Shown here piece after piece: positions 35,469 through 43,079 of a stretch of DNA of 64,000 nt. The position numbers and the translations under genes were made by a program. Under the pieces are notes generated by a model. It ran no database searches. It was not told the origin of the DNA and saw only the letters and a list, made by a program, of their open reading frames with translations. The DNA is taken from the NCBI RefSeq assembly GCF_020639365.1, contig NZ_JAINUL010000001.1, forward strand, positions 3,113,223 through 3,177,222. The letters are read 5' to 3'. The stretch is from Streptomyces flavotricini. Lineage in GTDB: Bacteria; Actinomycetota; Actinomycetes; Streptomycetales; Streptomycetaceae. Within the stretch, counting starts at the first letter, position 1; the number at the start of each line of letters is the position of its first letter.

Positions 35469-37694
35469 TCAGCCGCGGCCGCCGCCCTTGCCCCCCTTGC
35501 CGCCGCCCTTGTGCTCGTCCCCGTCCTTGCCCTTGCCCTTGCCCTTGCCCTTGCCCTTGCCGTGGTCGTCGCGCCGGTTGTCCACCGTCACCACCAGCTT
35601 CTGGCCGGGGGTCCGCTCGTCGAGCCGCAGCGGACCGGTCACCCGGTCCTCCGGAAGCACGTAGCCCTCGGGTACGTCCGTCTCCCGCAGGTAGTACGCG
35701 CCGGCCTCCAGGTACTCGAAGGTGCAGACGCCCGCTCCGTCCGTCGCGCAGCCCGCCTTCACCAGGACGTCGGCGTTGATGCCCGCCGTCTGCAGGCCCG
35801 CGGTCCCGTTGGTCTCCTTCCAGACCTCGAAGACGGCGCCGCGCAGGGGCCGCTTGGTCTTGGCGTCCTTCTTCAGGACCTCCAGCACCCCGCGGTACTC
35901 CTTGACGTTGACGACGGTCGCCGTGATCCCGGCGGTGACGTCCGCCTCGGTGAGGACCACGGTGGTCACCGGCTGCGCGGGCAGCTCGTAGCCTGCGGGG
36001 GCGACGGTCTCGCGCCAGTGGTACGTACCGGGCTCCACCACCCGCTCGCACCGGCCGTCGGCCCCGGTGAGGCACGCGTTCTCGACGAGCGTGTCCGGGG
36101 AGCCGCCGGCGCCGTCCGTCTGGAGTCCCGCCCGTCCGTTGGTCTCCCGCCACAGCTGGAAGGTGGCCCGGGCCAGCGGGGTGGTGCCGTCGGCGTCGAC
36201 CTTGTGGACGGCGACCCTTCCGGTGGGCGCCGGCGGCACCGCCTTCACGTTGTCCACCACGTACCGCGCGCCGACCGTGGCGTTCTCGGCGGTCAGCGTC
36301 AGCGGGAAGACGCGCCGCTCGGGCAGCACGTACCCGTCGGGGGCCGCCGTCTCGCGCCAGTAGTAGGTGCCGAGCTCCGACTCCCGGGCGCAGATGCCGT
36401 CGGCGGGGGTGACGCAGTCGGCGACCTTGGTGTCGGCGTCGCCCGTGAACTGGGCGCCGCTCACACCGTTGGTCTCGCGCCACAGCTCGAAGTGCGCGCC
36501 GGCCAGCGGCTCGCCCGTCTCGTCCCGCTTGAGGACGGAGACCGATCCGGTGACGGGCACGGGCGGGGTCACGGTGCAGTCGGGCAGATCTCCGTCGAAG
36601 GGGTACGCGTGGAACTCCTGGCCGCCGCCGAGGCCGTCGACGCTGGTGTGCGTGAGCGTGCCGGTGGTGAAGAAGCGGCCGTTCATGCCGGGCAGCGTGA
36701 CCGTGGTCTGCGAGGCCTGCTCGCCGATGAGGACGGCGCCCTGGAACTGGCCGCTGCCCTGGAGGTGGACGGTCGTGGCGTCCGGGAAGTTCCACAGCAG
36801 CCGGGTCCGCAGCGCGTTCCACGGGCTGTGGGCGTCGTCGATGGCGCCGCTGTAGGTGCTGATGGTGCGGGCGGCGCCGAGGACGTTGACGAGGACGGTG
36901 GCGTCGGCCGGAATGCGGTCGAAACGGATGCCGACGGCCCCGCCCGCTCCGCCGCCGCCTCCGCCGGACACCATGTTGAAGTCGACGTTGAAGATCTGGA
37001 GCCTGGAGGCGTTGTCCCCGGTGAAGACCGTGGTCCCGGAGGCGTTGACGGCCGTGCCGGTGGCCGTGCGGAGCTGCCCGTCGACCCGCGCGTAGCACTT
37101 GCTGGCGGCGGTGAGCCGGTCGCGCAGGCCCGCGTACTTGGCCACGGCGGCCGCGTCCTGGACCAGCGGGCCGGTGACCCGGCCGGGGCCGGGTGCGGTG
37201 CCGGCGTACCGGACCACGCCGCCGTCGGAGATCAGCCGCTCACCGGCGGCGATCCGGACGTCTTGGCCGGTGGCGAGGAAGTCCGAGCCGGGCGGGGGCT
37301 GCACCAGGGAGCCCGCGCCGACGATGCCGATGTTGTAGGCCTGGCCGGCCTGGGGGTCCTTGTCCTGGTCGAAGCTGCCGAGGACGACGACCTTGCCCTC
37401 GGCCTCGGCGGCGCGTGCGCGGACCCTGAAGTCCCCGCCGACGAAGACGTTGACGGCGTCGTCGTAGCCCTTGGCCGCGGTGCCGACGGCGACCGGGGGA
37501 AACGGGTCGGGGCACCGGCCCGGGACGCAGGGGCCGAGGCCGTCCGGCAGCGGGGCGCGCAGGGCGGCCCGTACCGGTGCCGCGTGTTCCCGCACCGGCC
37601 GGTCGGCCCCCGGGGCAGCCGCGAGGGCCGTGGAGGACCCGGCGGCCAGAACGGCTCCGACCGCGAGCCCGAGGGTCCAGTTCCTTGCTGACAT
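35469..37694 (-). CDS. Secreted choice-of-anchor-A protein with three SpaA/Cna-B-like modules and a Gly-Lys tail
   Basis: The protein has 741 residues. A signal peptide (about 1-27) is followed by a choice-of-anchor-A domain (about 70-375; starts YDDAVNVFVGGDFRVRAR). Three SpaA/prealbumin-like modules span about 383-484, 492-597 and 602-706. Each has the isopeptide triad Lys (K389, K498, K608), Glu in RETxAPxGY (E448, E562, E671) and Asn (N482, N596, N706), plus a Cys pair (C427/C435, C541/C549, C649/C657). The C-terminus is HGKGKGKGKGKGK followed by Gly/Lys-rich sequence, with no LPXTG or hydrophobic anchor. It is likely a rigid, covalently locked surface adhesin or fibre. It is flanked by three L,D-transpeptidase genes, which may attach it to the wall (inference). 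Confidence 0.9.
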   Translation of the reverse strand: MSARNWTLGLAVGAVLAAGSSTALAAAPGADRPVREHAAPVRAALRAPLPDGLGPCVPGRCPDPFPPVAVGTAAKGYDDAVNVFVGGDFRVRARAAEAEGKVVVLGSFDQDKDPQAGQAYNIGIVGAGSLVQPPPGSDFLATGQDVRIAAGERLISDGGVVRYAGTAPGPGRVTGPLVQDAAAVAKYAGLRDRLTAASKCYARVDGQLRTATGTAVNASGTTVFTGDNASRLQIFNVDFNMVSGGGGGGAGGAVGIRFDRIPADATVLVNVLGAARTISTYSGAIDDAHSPWNALRTRLLWNFPDATTVHLQGSGQFQGAVLIGEQASQTTVTLPGMNGRFFTTGTLTHTSVDGLGGGQEFHAYPFDGDLPDCTVTPPVPVTGSVSVLKRDETGEPLAGAHFELWRETNGVSGAQFTGDADTKVADCVTPADGICARESELGTYYWRETAAPDGYVLPERRVFPLTLTAENATVGARYVVDNVKAVPPAPTGRVAVHKVDADGTTPLARATFQLWRETNGRAGLQTDGAGGSPDTLVENACLTGADGRCERVVEPGTYHWRETVAPAGYELPAQPVTTVVLTEADVTAGITATVVNVKEYRGVLEVLKKDAKTKRPLRGAVFEVWKETNGTAGLQTAGINADVLVKAGCATDGAGVCTFEYLEAGAYYLRETDVPEGYVLPEDRVTGPLRLDERTPGQKLVVTVDNRRDDHGKGKGKGKGKGKDGDEHKGGGKGGKGGGRG
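35525..35560. repeat. In-frame hexanucleotide repeat (CCTTGC x6) encoding the Gly-Lys tail
   Basis: Six perfect 6-bp units inside the 3' end of the surface-protein gene encode alternating Gly-Lys on the minus strand. Copy-number change would lengthen or shorten the cationic tail without shifting the frame. Confidence 0.95.
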
Positions 37695-37882
37695 GACGCT
37701 CCGTCCGTCTCCTGGCGCTGCCGCAGTGCCGCGCCGCTCGGCTGGAGCAAGCTGAGCGCAGGATCAGGGGCGTCGGACGGAAGGACACACTCGGGCTGCG
37801 ACATTACGGTGTGACAATCACTCGACTGGTGTGCGTCCGGGGCGCGTGCGGGACGCGTCCGGCCTGCGCCCCGCGTGCGCCG

Positions 37883-39112
37883 TCACGTGATGGCGGAGCC
37901 CGCGACCCAGTCCGCCCAGGACATGTTCCAGCCGCCCAGCCCGTTGTTCGGGGCGACCGTCTTGTCCTGCGAGTTCACGACCTCCACCACGTCCCCGACC
38001 AGGGTCCGGTCGAAGAACCAGCCGGCTGGGGTGTCCGAGCCGCCGCCCTTGTCGTCGCGCAGTCCCACGCAGCCGTGGCTGGTGTTGGAGGAGCCGAAGG
38101 TGTCGGGGCTGGCCCAGTAGTTACCGTGCAGGAAGGTCCCGGAGGTGGTGAGCCGCATGGCGTGCGGGACGTCGGGGATGTCGTACTCGCCGCCGAACCC
38201 GACGGTCTGGCCGTTCATCCGGGTCACGTCGAACATCTCCAGCACCACCATCTTCCCGTTGTAGGTGGTGTTCTTGGGGGCTCCGGCGCTGATCGGGAGG
38301 GTTTGGACCAGCTTCCCGTCGCGGCGGACCTCCATCGTGTGCGCCTCCGCGTCCACGAGGGAGACCTGGGAACGGCCGACCGTGAAGGTGACGGACTTGT
38401 CCTGGATGCCGTACGAGCCCGGCGCGCCCTGCACGTCCCGCAGCTTCATGGTGACGGTGACCTCGGTGCCGGGCTTCCAGTACGTCCTGGGCCGGAAGTC
38501 GAGGCGCTCCTTGCCGAACCAGTGGCCGACGATCTGCACCGCGGGCTTGGAGGTGACGGTGATGGCCCGCTCGACGTCGGCGCGGTTCGCGATCGAGCGG
38601 TTGAAGTTGAAGGAGACGATCATCCCGGTGCCCACGGTGGAGCGGTTCTCGGGCTTGAAGTAGCCGATGAACCGTTCCTCGGGGACGTAGGTGGTGAAGG
38701 TGGTGTGCCGGGCCTGGCGGCGGTTGTGGCCGTCGAGGGCGACCGCGTCCACGGTGTACTTGGCGGCGAGCGCGAGCCGCCCGCCCTCGGTGTCGGGGCT
38801 CCAGCTGAGGCCGTCGGGGGCGATGGAGCCGGGTACGCGCTCCTCCTGGGCGTCCTCGACCTTGGTCACCACGACCCGTTCGAGGCGGCCCTCGGGCACT
38901 CTGACGGTCAGCGGTCCCTCGGCCGGGACCCCTTTGGCGTTGTCCTCGGGGGTGATGCGGATGGCCTCGTCGGGCGACCGGGGCTTGCCGGGAAGCTGGA
39001 TCTCGACGGGGGAACCGCCGCTCGCGGTGCATCCGGCCAGACCGCCCAGCAGGCCCGCCCATACCGCCACGGCGGCCAAGCCAGCCGTCGCCCGCCTCGT
39101 CAGAAGTGTCAC
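37883..39112 (-). CDS. L,D-transpeptidase lipoprotein with Ig-like domains (paralogue 2)
   Basis: The protein has 409 residues, the same architecture and length as paralogue 1. The lipobox is GGLAGC. Ig-like domains follow (IRITPEDNAKGVPAEGPLTV; MIVSFNFNRSIANRADVERA). The YkuD domain has MNGQTVGFGGEYDIPDVPHA and HGNYWASPDTFGSSNTSHGC, with the catalytic Cys, His and Ser present. The start is a GTG at 39112 with a perfect GGAGGGATC site. It lies upstream of the surface-protein gene on the same strand, with a 188-base gap, and divergent from glgX. Confidence 0.94.
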   Translation of the reverse strand: MTLLTRRATAGLAAVAVWAGLLGGLAGCTASGGSPVEIQLPGKPRSPDEAIRITPEDNAKGVPAEGPLTVRVPEGRLERVVVTKVEDAQEERVPGSIAPDGLSWSPDTEGGRLALAAKYTVDAVALDGHNRRQARHTTFTTYVPEERFIGYFKPENRSTVGTGMIVSFNFNRSIANRADVERAITVTSKPAVQIVGHWFGKERLDFRPRTYWKPGTEVTVTMKLRDVQGAPGSYGIQDKSVTFTVGRSQVSLVDAEAHTMEVRRDGKLVQTLPISAGAPKNTTYNGKMVVLEMFDVTRMNGQTVGFGGEYDIPDVPHAMRLTTSGTFLHGNYWASPDTFGSSNTSHGCVGLRDDKGGGSDTPAGWFFDRTLVGDVVEVVNSQDKTVAPNNGLGGWNMSWADWVAGSAIT

Positions 39113-39284
39113 GATCCCTCCAACGACCGGGGCCCTCCGGGGGAAACGTGAGCGCGGGCCACGTTCCGGGCAGATCTCTCCGGGCAGAACAGTGGGAAGG
39201 ACCAGACGGGGGCGGGCCCTGGCAGGGACGCCGGGGCCGCACGTGCCTTCCCCCGCCGGTACCCAGGAGCCGTGGAGGCGGGCA

Positions 39285-41591
39285 GTGTCGAGCGCAGCCG
39301 AGCAAGAGGCGGTGGATACCGCCGCCATGGAGTCAGTGACCTCAGTGGAGTCGCCCGCCCCGCACGTCAACGGCCAGTGGAGCGGGCCGGTGATACAGGG
39401 TCGGGAGTCGGCCTTACGGGCCGTCACGCACCCGGGGCCCCCGGTGTGGCCCGGGTCCTCGCACCCCCTGGGGGCGCGTTTCCGTACCGGCCCGGACGGG
39501 ACGGCCGGCACCAACTTCGCGTTGTGGGCGCAGGGCGCGGAGTCGGTGGAGGTGTGCCTCTTCGACGCGGAGGGCGCCGAGACCCGGTGCGCGCTGACCG
39601 AGCTGACGCACGAGATCTGGCACGGCTTCCTTCCCGGGGTGCGCCCGGGGCAGCGGTACGGGTTCCGGGTGCACGGCCGCTGGGACCCCTGGACGGGGGC
39701 CCGGTTCAATCCGGCCAAGCTGCTGCTGGACCCGTACGCCCGGGCCGTCGACGGGGACTTCACGCTGCCGCCGGAGGTGTACGGGCACGTCCGCGACTGG
39801 CCGCAGCAGTACATCGCGGACACGGTGCGCGACGACCGCGACTCGGCGCCGTTCGTCCCCAAGGGGGTGGTCGTCCACGATGACGACGACTGGGCGGACG
39901 ACGTCCGGCCGAAGACCCCGTGGGCCGATTCGGTGATCTACGAGCTGCACGTGCGCGGGTTCACGATGCGCCATCCGGGTGTTCCCGAGGAGTTGCGCGG
40001 CACGTACGCGGGGCTGGCCCATCCGGCGGCCGTCGAGCACCTGGTGAAGCTGGGCGTGACGGCGGTCGAACTGCTGCCGGTGCACCAGTTCGCGCACGAG
40101 GACCACCTGCTGCGCCGGGGCCTGCGCAACTACTGGGGCTACAACTCGGTCGGCTACTTCGCCCCGCACTCCGGCTACTCGTCGAGCGGTACGGCCGGGC
40201 AGCAGGTCGGCGAGTTCAAGCGGATGGTGCGGGCCCTGCACGCGGCCGGGATCGAGGTCATCCTCGACGTGGTCTACAACCACACGGCGGAGGCGGGAGA
40301 GCTGGGCCCGACGCTGTCGCTGCGCGGGATCGACAACCGGGGCTACTACCGGCTCCAGTCCGACCAGCGCCGCTACTCCGACTACACGGGCTGCGGGAAC
40401 ACCCTGCACCCGGGGCGCCCGCACGTGCTGCGGCTGATCACGGACTCCCTGCGCTACTGGGTGACGGAGATGGGAGTGGACGGGTTCCGCTTCGACCTGG
40501 CGGCGGCGCTGGCCCGCTCGATGCACGACGTGGACATGTTGTCGCCGTTCCTCGCGGTGATCGCCCAGGATCCGGTGCTGCGGCGGGTGAAGCTGATCGC
40601 CGAGCCCTGGGACGTGGGCTCGGGCGGCTACCAGGTGGGGGCGTTCCCCCCGCTGTGGACGGAGTGGAACGACCGCTACCGGGATGCCGTACGGGACTTC
40701 TGGCGGGGCGCGCTGCCCGATGTACGGGACCTCGGGTACCGGCTGTCCGGCTCCAGCGACCTGTACGCGTGGGGCGGGCGGCGGCCGTACGCCTCGGTGA
40801 ACTTCGTGACGGCGCACGACGGGTTCACGCTGCGCGACCTGGTGTCGTACGAGCGCAAGCACAACGAGGCCAACGGGGAGGCGGGCCGCGACGGGACGAA
40901 CGACAACCGCTCCTGGAACTGCGGGGTGGAAGGGGATCCGCCGGAGGGCACGGACCCCCGGATCGGGATGCTGCGGCGGCGGCAGCTGCGCAATCTGCTG
41001 ACCACCCTGCTGCTGTCGACCGGGGTGCCGATGCTGGTGGCCGGGGACGAGTTCGGGCGCACGCAGGGCGGCAACAACAACGCGTACTGCCAGGACAACG
41101 AGACGGGCTGGGTGGACTGGTCGCTGCTGGAGGATCCGGCCTGGCAGGAGCTGTTCGCCCTGGCAGCGCGGCTGGTGGCGCTGCGCCAGGAGCACCCGGT
41201 GCTGCGCCGGCGGGCCTTCTTCTCGGGGCGGCCGCAGGGCGCGGACGGGCTGCGGGACCTGGCCTGGTTCACCCCGGCGGGCCGGGAGATGACCGAGCGG
41301 GACTGGTACGCCCCGGCCGCCGCGCTCGGCATGTACCTGTCCGGGCGGGACATCCCGGGCCGCGACGAGCGGGGGCTGCAGGTCGGCGACGACAGCTTCC
41401 TGGCGCTGCTGCACGCCGGGGACCGGCCCGTGGCGTGGGTGCTGCCGGACGCTCCGTGGGCGGCGGAGTACGAGCTGGTGCTGGACACCGCGCGGGAGGC
41501 CCAGGCCGCACCTCCCGGCACCCGGCACCGGGGCGGGGAGACGCTGACGGTGCCCGCGCGGTCGGTGCTGCTGCTGCGGGTGGTCGGCTGA
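39285..41591 (+). CDS. glgX: Glycogen debranching enzyme GlgX
   Basis: A 768-residue GH13 isoamylase-type enzyme that cleaves alpha-1,6 branches in glycogen. The N-terminal CBM48 spans about 60-170 (RFRTGPDGTAGTNFALWA). Catalytic barrel regions are ILDVVYNHTAEAGE, GVDGFRFDLAA (nucleophile Asp), LIAEPWDVGSGGYQ (acid/base Glu) and NFVTAHDGFTLRDL (third Asp), with GGNNNAYCQDNE nearby. The start is a GTG at 39285 with GGAGG seven bases upstream. No other glycogen or trehalose gene is adjacent. Confidence 0.95.
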   Translation: MSSAAEQEAVDTAAMESVTSVESPAPHVNGQWSGPVIQGRESALRAVTHPGPPVWPGSSHPLGARFRTGPDGTAGTNFALWAQGAESVEVCLFDAEGAETRCALTELTHEIWHGFLPGVRPGQRYGFRVHGRWDPWTGARFNPAKLLLDPYARAVDGDFTLPPEVYGHVRDWPQQYIADTVRDDRDSAPFVPKGVVVHDDDDWADDVRPKTPWADSVIYELHVRGFTMRHPGVPEELRGTYAGLAHPAAVEHLVKLGVTAVELLPVHQFAHEDHLLRRGLRNYWGYNSVGYFAPHSGYSSSGTAGQQVGEFKRMVRALHAAGIEVILDVVYNHTAEAGELGPTLSLRGIDNRGYYRLQSDQRRYSDYTGCGNTLHPGRPHVLRLITDSLRYWVTEMGVDGFRFDLAAALARSMHDVDMLSPFLAVIAQDPVLRRVKLIAEPWDVGSGGYQVGAFPPLWTEWNDRYRDAVRDFWRGALPDVRDLGYRLSGSSDLYAWGGRRPYASVNFVTAHDGFTLRDLVSYERKHNEANGEAGRDGTNDNRSWNCGVEGDPPEGTDPRIGMLRRRQLRNLLTTLLLSTGVPMLVAGDEFGRTQGGNNNAYCQDNETGWVDWSLLEDPAWQELFALAARLVALRQEHPVLRRRAFFSGRPQGADGLRDLAWFTPAGREMTERDWYAPAAALGMYLSGRDIPGRDERGLQVGDDSFLALLHAGDRPVAWVLPDAPWAAEYELVLDTAREAQAAPPGTRHRGGETLTVPARSVLLLRVVG

Positions 41592-41613
41592 GGAGGGCGG
41601 GCGCCGGCCGAGG

Positions 41614-41647
41614 TGGGTGGACGGCCGGGCTGGGTGGACGGCCGGGC
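41614..41647. repeat. 17-bp perfect tandem duplication
   Basis: TGGGTGGACGGCCGGGC occurs twice head-to-tail in the 172-base gap between glgX and the phosphatidyltransferase gene. About 60 bases further on (41709-41734) is a stretch of alternating CACGCGTG/CACACGTGTG symmetry that may be an operator. Confidence 0.85.
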
Positions 41648-41763
41648 GGCGCGGGTGGTCGGCCGAACCGGAGCGGGAAGCCTCGTTCGTCCTGCGATGA
41701 TGTGGCCTCGTACACGCGTGCACCCGCACACGTGTGCCACATCGGCAGGGATCAGGGGTACGC

Positions 41764-42486
41764 ATGGCGAGAGTGGGGACCGCGCTGCGGGAGCTGCGCG
41801 GGGCGCAGAAGTCGGCGAAGGGGGTGTCGCTCTACTCGCGGTTCGTCAACCGGCCCGCGGGGCGGTACCTGGCCGCCGTGTCGTATGCGCTCGGGCTGAC
41901 CCCGAACCAGGTGACGCTGGTCAGCGCCGCCTTCAGCTTCGCCGCCGCGGCCGCGGTCGCGCTCGCCGCACCCTCGTGGGGGCTGGGCGTCGCGGTGTGG
42001 GCCGCGCTCGCCGTCGGCTTCGCCTTCGACTCGGCCGACGGGCAGCTGGCCCGGCTGCGCGGGGGCGGCAGCGCGGCGGGCGAATGGCTGGACCACGTCG
42101 TGGACTGCGCCAAGCTGACCGCGCTGCACACCTGCGTGCTGATCGCGTTCTACCGCTTCCCCGAGGCGTACGGGACGGGCGGGGAGGGCTGGCTGCTGGT
42201 GCCGCTGGGCTTCCAGTTCGCCTCGGTCGTCACCTTCTTCGGCGGACTGCTGACCGAGAAGCTCAAGCCGAAGCCGGCGCCCGGCAGCCCCGCCGCCGCG
42301 CCCTCGACCGTGCGCGCGGTGGCGCTGCTGCCCGTGGACTACGGGGTGTTCTGCCTGGTCTTCCTCGCGCTCGGGGGCGGGGCGCTGTTCCGCTGGGCGT
42401 ACGCCGGGCTCGGCGCGGTCGCCGCGCTGTTCCTGGTGGCGTTCCTCGCGAAGTGGTTCCGGGAGCTCAGCGCCGTTCCGCGCTGA
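41764..42486 (+). CDS. CDP-alcohol phosphatidyltransferase family membrane protein
   Basis: A 240-residue protein with about six helices. The family signature is intact: D-S-A-DGQLARLRGGGSAAGEW followed by LDHVVD, matching DG(x2)AR(x8)G(x3)D(x3)D that binds metal and CDP-alcohol. It transfers a phospho-alcohol from a CDP-linked donor to an acceptor at the membrane; the substrate is not the usual glycerol or inositol by any clear sign. Its 3' end overlaps by 20 bases the convergent cytidylyltransferase gene, which could make the CDP-linked donor. It is the first gene of the polysaccharide locus. Confidence 0.88.
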   Translation: MARVGTALRELRGAQKSAKGVSLYSRFVNRPAGRYLAAVSYALGLTPNQVTLVSAAFSFAAAAAVALAAPSWGLGVAVWAALAVGFAFDSADGQLARLRGGGSAAGEWLDHVVDCAKLTALHTCVLIAFYRFPEAYGTGGEGWLLVPLGFQFASVVTFFGGLLTEKLKPKPAPGSPAAAPSTVRAVALLPVDYGVFCLVFLALGGGALFRWAYAGLGAVAALFLVAFLAKWFRELSAVPR

Positions 42487-42952
42487 GCGGCTCGGACAGC
42501 GCGTCCAGGGCCCGGCGCAGCTGGGTGCTGGACGTGTGCACCGTGTAGGGGAAGTAGACGACGTCGACGCCGACGGCGGCGAAGTCCTTCTCCAGCTTGT
42601 CGCCCTTGGGAGTGCCCCGCCAGTCGTCGCCCTTGAAGATCACGTCGAAGCGGACCTGCTTCCAGGTCTCCACCTTGTCCGGGACCGTCTCGACGAACGC
42701 GGCGTCCACATACCGGACGCTGCGGACGATTTCCAGCCGCTCCACGAGCGGGATCATCGGGCGGCGCCCCTTGGCCAGTTCCGCCATCTCGTCGGAGACC
42801 ACCCCGGCGACCAGGTAGTCGCACTGACTCCGGGCGTGCCGAAGGATATTGAGATGTCCGATATGGAACAGATCGTACGCGCCTGGAGCGTACCCGACTC
42901 GGTACGGTCTGTGCGCAGGTGCGCCAAGGTCGGACATGTCGCGCTCCGTCAT
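42467..42952 (-). CDS. Cytidylyltransferase (TagD/glycerol-3-phosphate type)
   Basis: The protein has 161 residues. Nucleotidyltransferase hallmarks are YAPGAYDLFHIGHLNILRHA (HxGH), GVVSDEMAELAKGRRPMIP and FDVIFKGDDWRGTPKG, where TagD-type enzymes have the second substrate loop, then a shortened C-terminus with YTVHTSST replacing the usual RTEGISTT-like signature. It probably activates a polyol-phosphate with CTP. It is convergent with, and overlapping, the CDP-alcohol transferase gene, a logical functional partner. ATG 42952 is used; ATG 42937 is possible. Confidence 0.85.
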   Translation of the reverse strand: MTERDMSDLGAPAHRPYRVGYAPGAYDLFHIGHLNILRHARSQCDYLVAGVVSDEMAELAKGRRPMIPLVERLEIVRSVRYVDAAFVETVPDKVETWKQVRFDVIFKGDDWRGTPKGDKLEKDFAAVGVDVVYFPYTVHTSSTQLRRALDALSEPLSAERR

Positions 42953-43079
42953 GAGTTACCCCCCAGCGACCACACCCCCCGGTGTGGCGGATTAGCAGAC
43001 AATAGCGTGCACGTTCCCCGTGCTGTCGGTGAACGAATAGGGTGACGTGCGCATCATCCTGGGGAGAAGGGGACGTTCA

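Noticed and set aside
35469..35600. Sortase signal at the end of the surface protein
   Set aside because: No LPXTG-like motif or hydrophobic helix is present; the end is Gly/Lys/Asp-rich and fully polar.
35440..37098. Long alternate-frame open reading frames across the surface-protein gene
   Set aside because: They are Arg/Pro/Gly-rich shadows produced by the high third-position GC of the real gene, with no domain.
38691..39284. N-terminal extension of GlgX into the region upstream of 39285
   Set aside because: It overlaps the divergent L,D-transpeptidase gene and its ribosome site. The GTG at 39285 has a good Shine-Dalgarno and the expected start of the protein.
41734..41763. Upstream ATG at 41734 for the CDP-alcohol transferase
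   Set aside because: It would add ten residues with no ribosome site. ATG 41764 directly precedes the conserved start.
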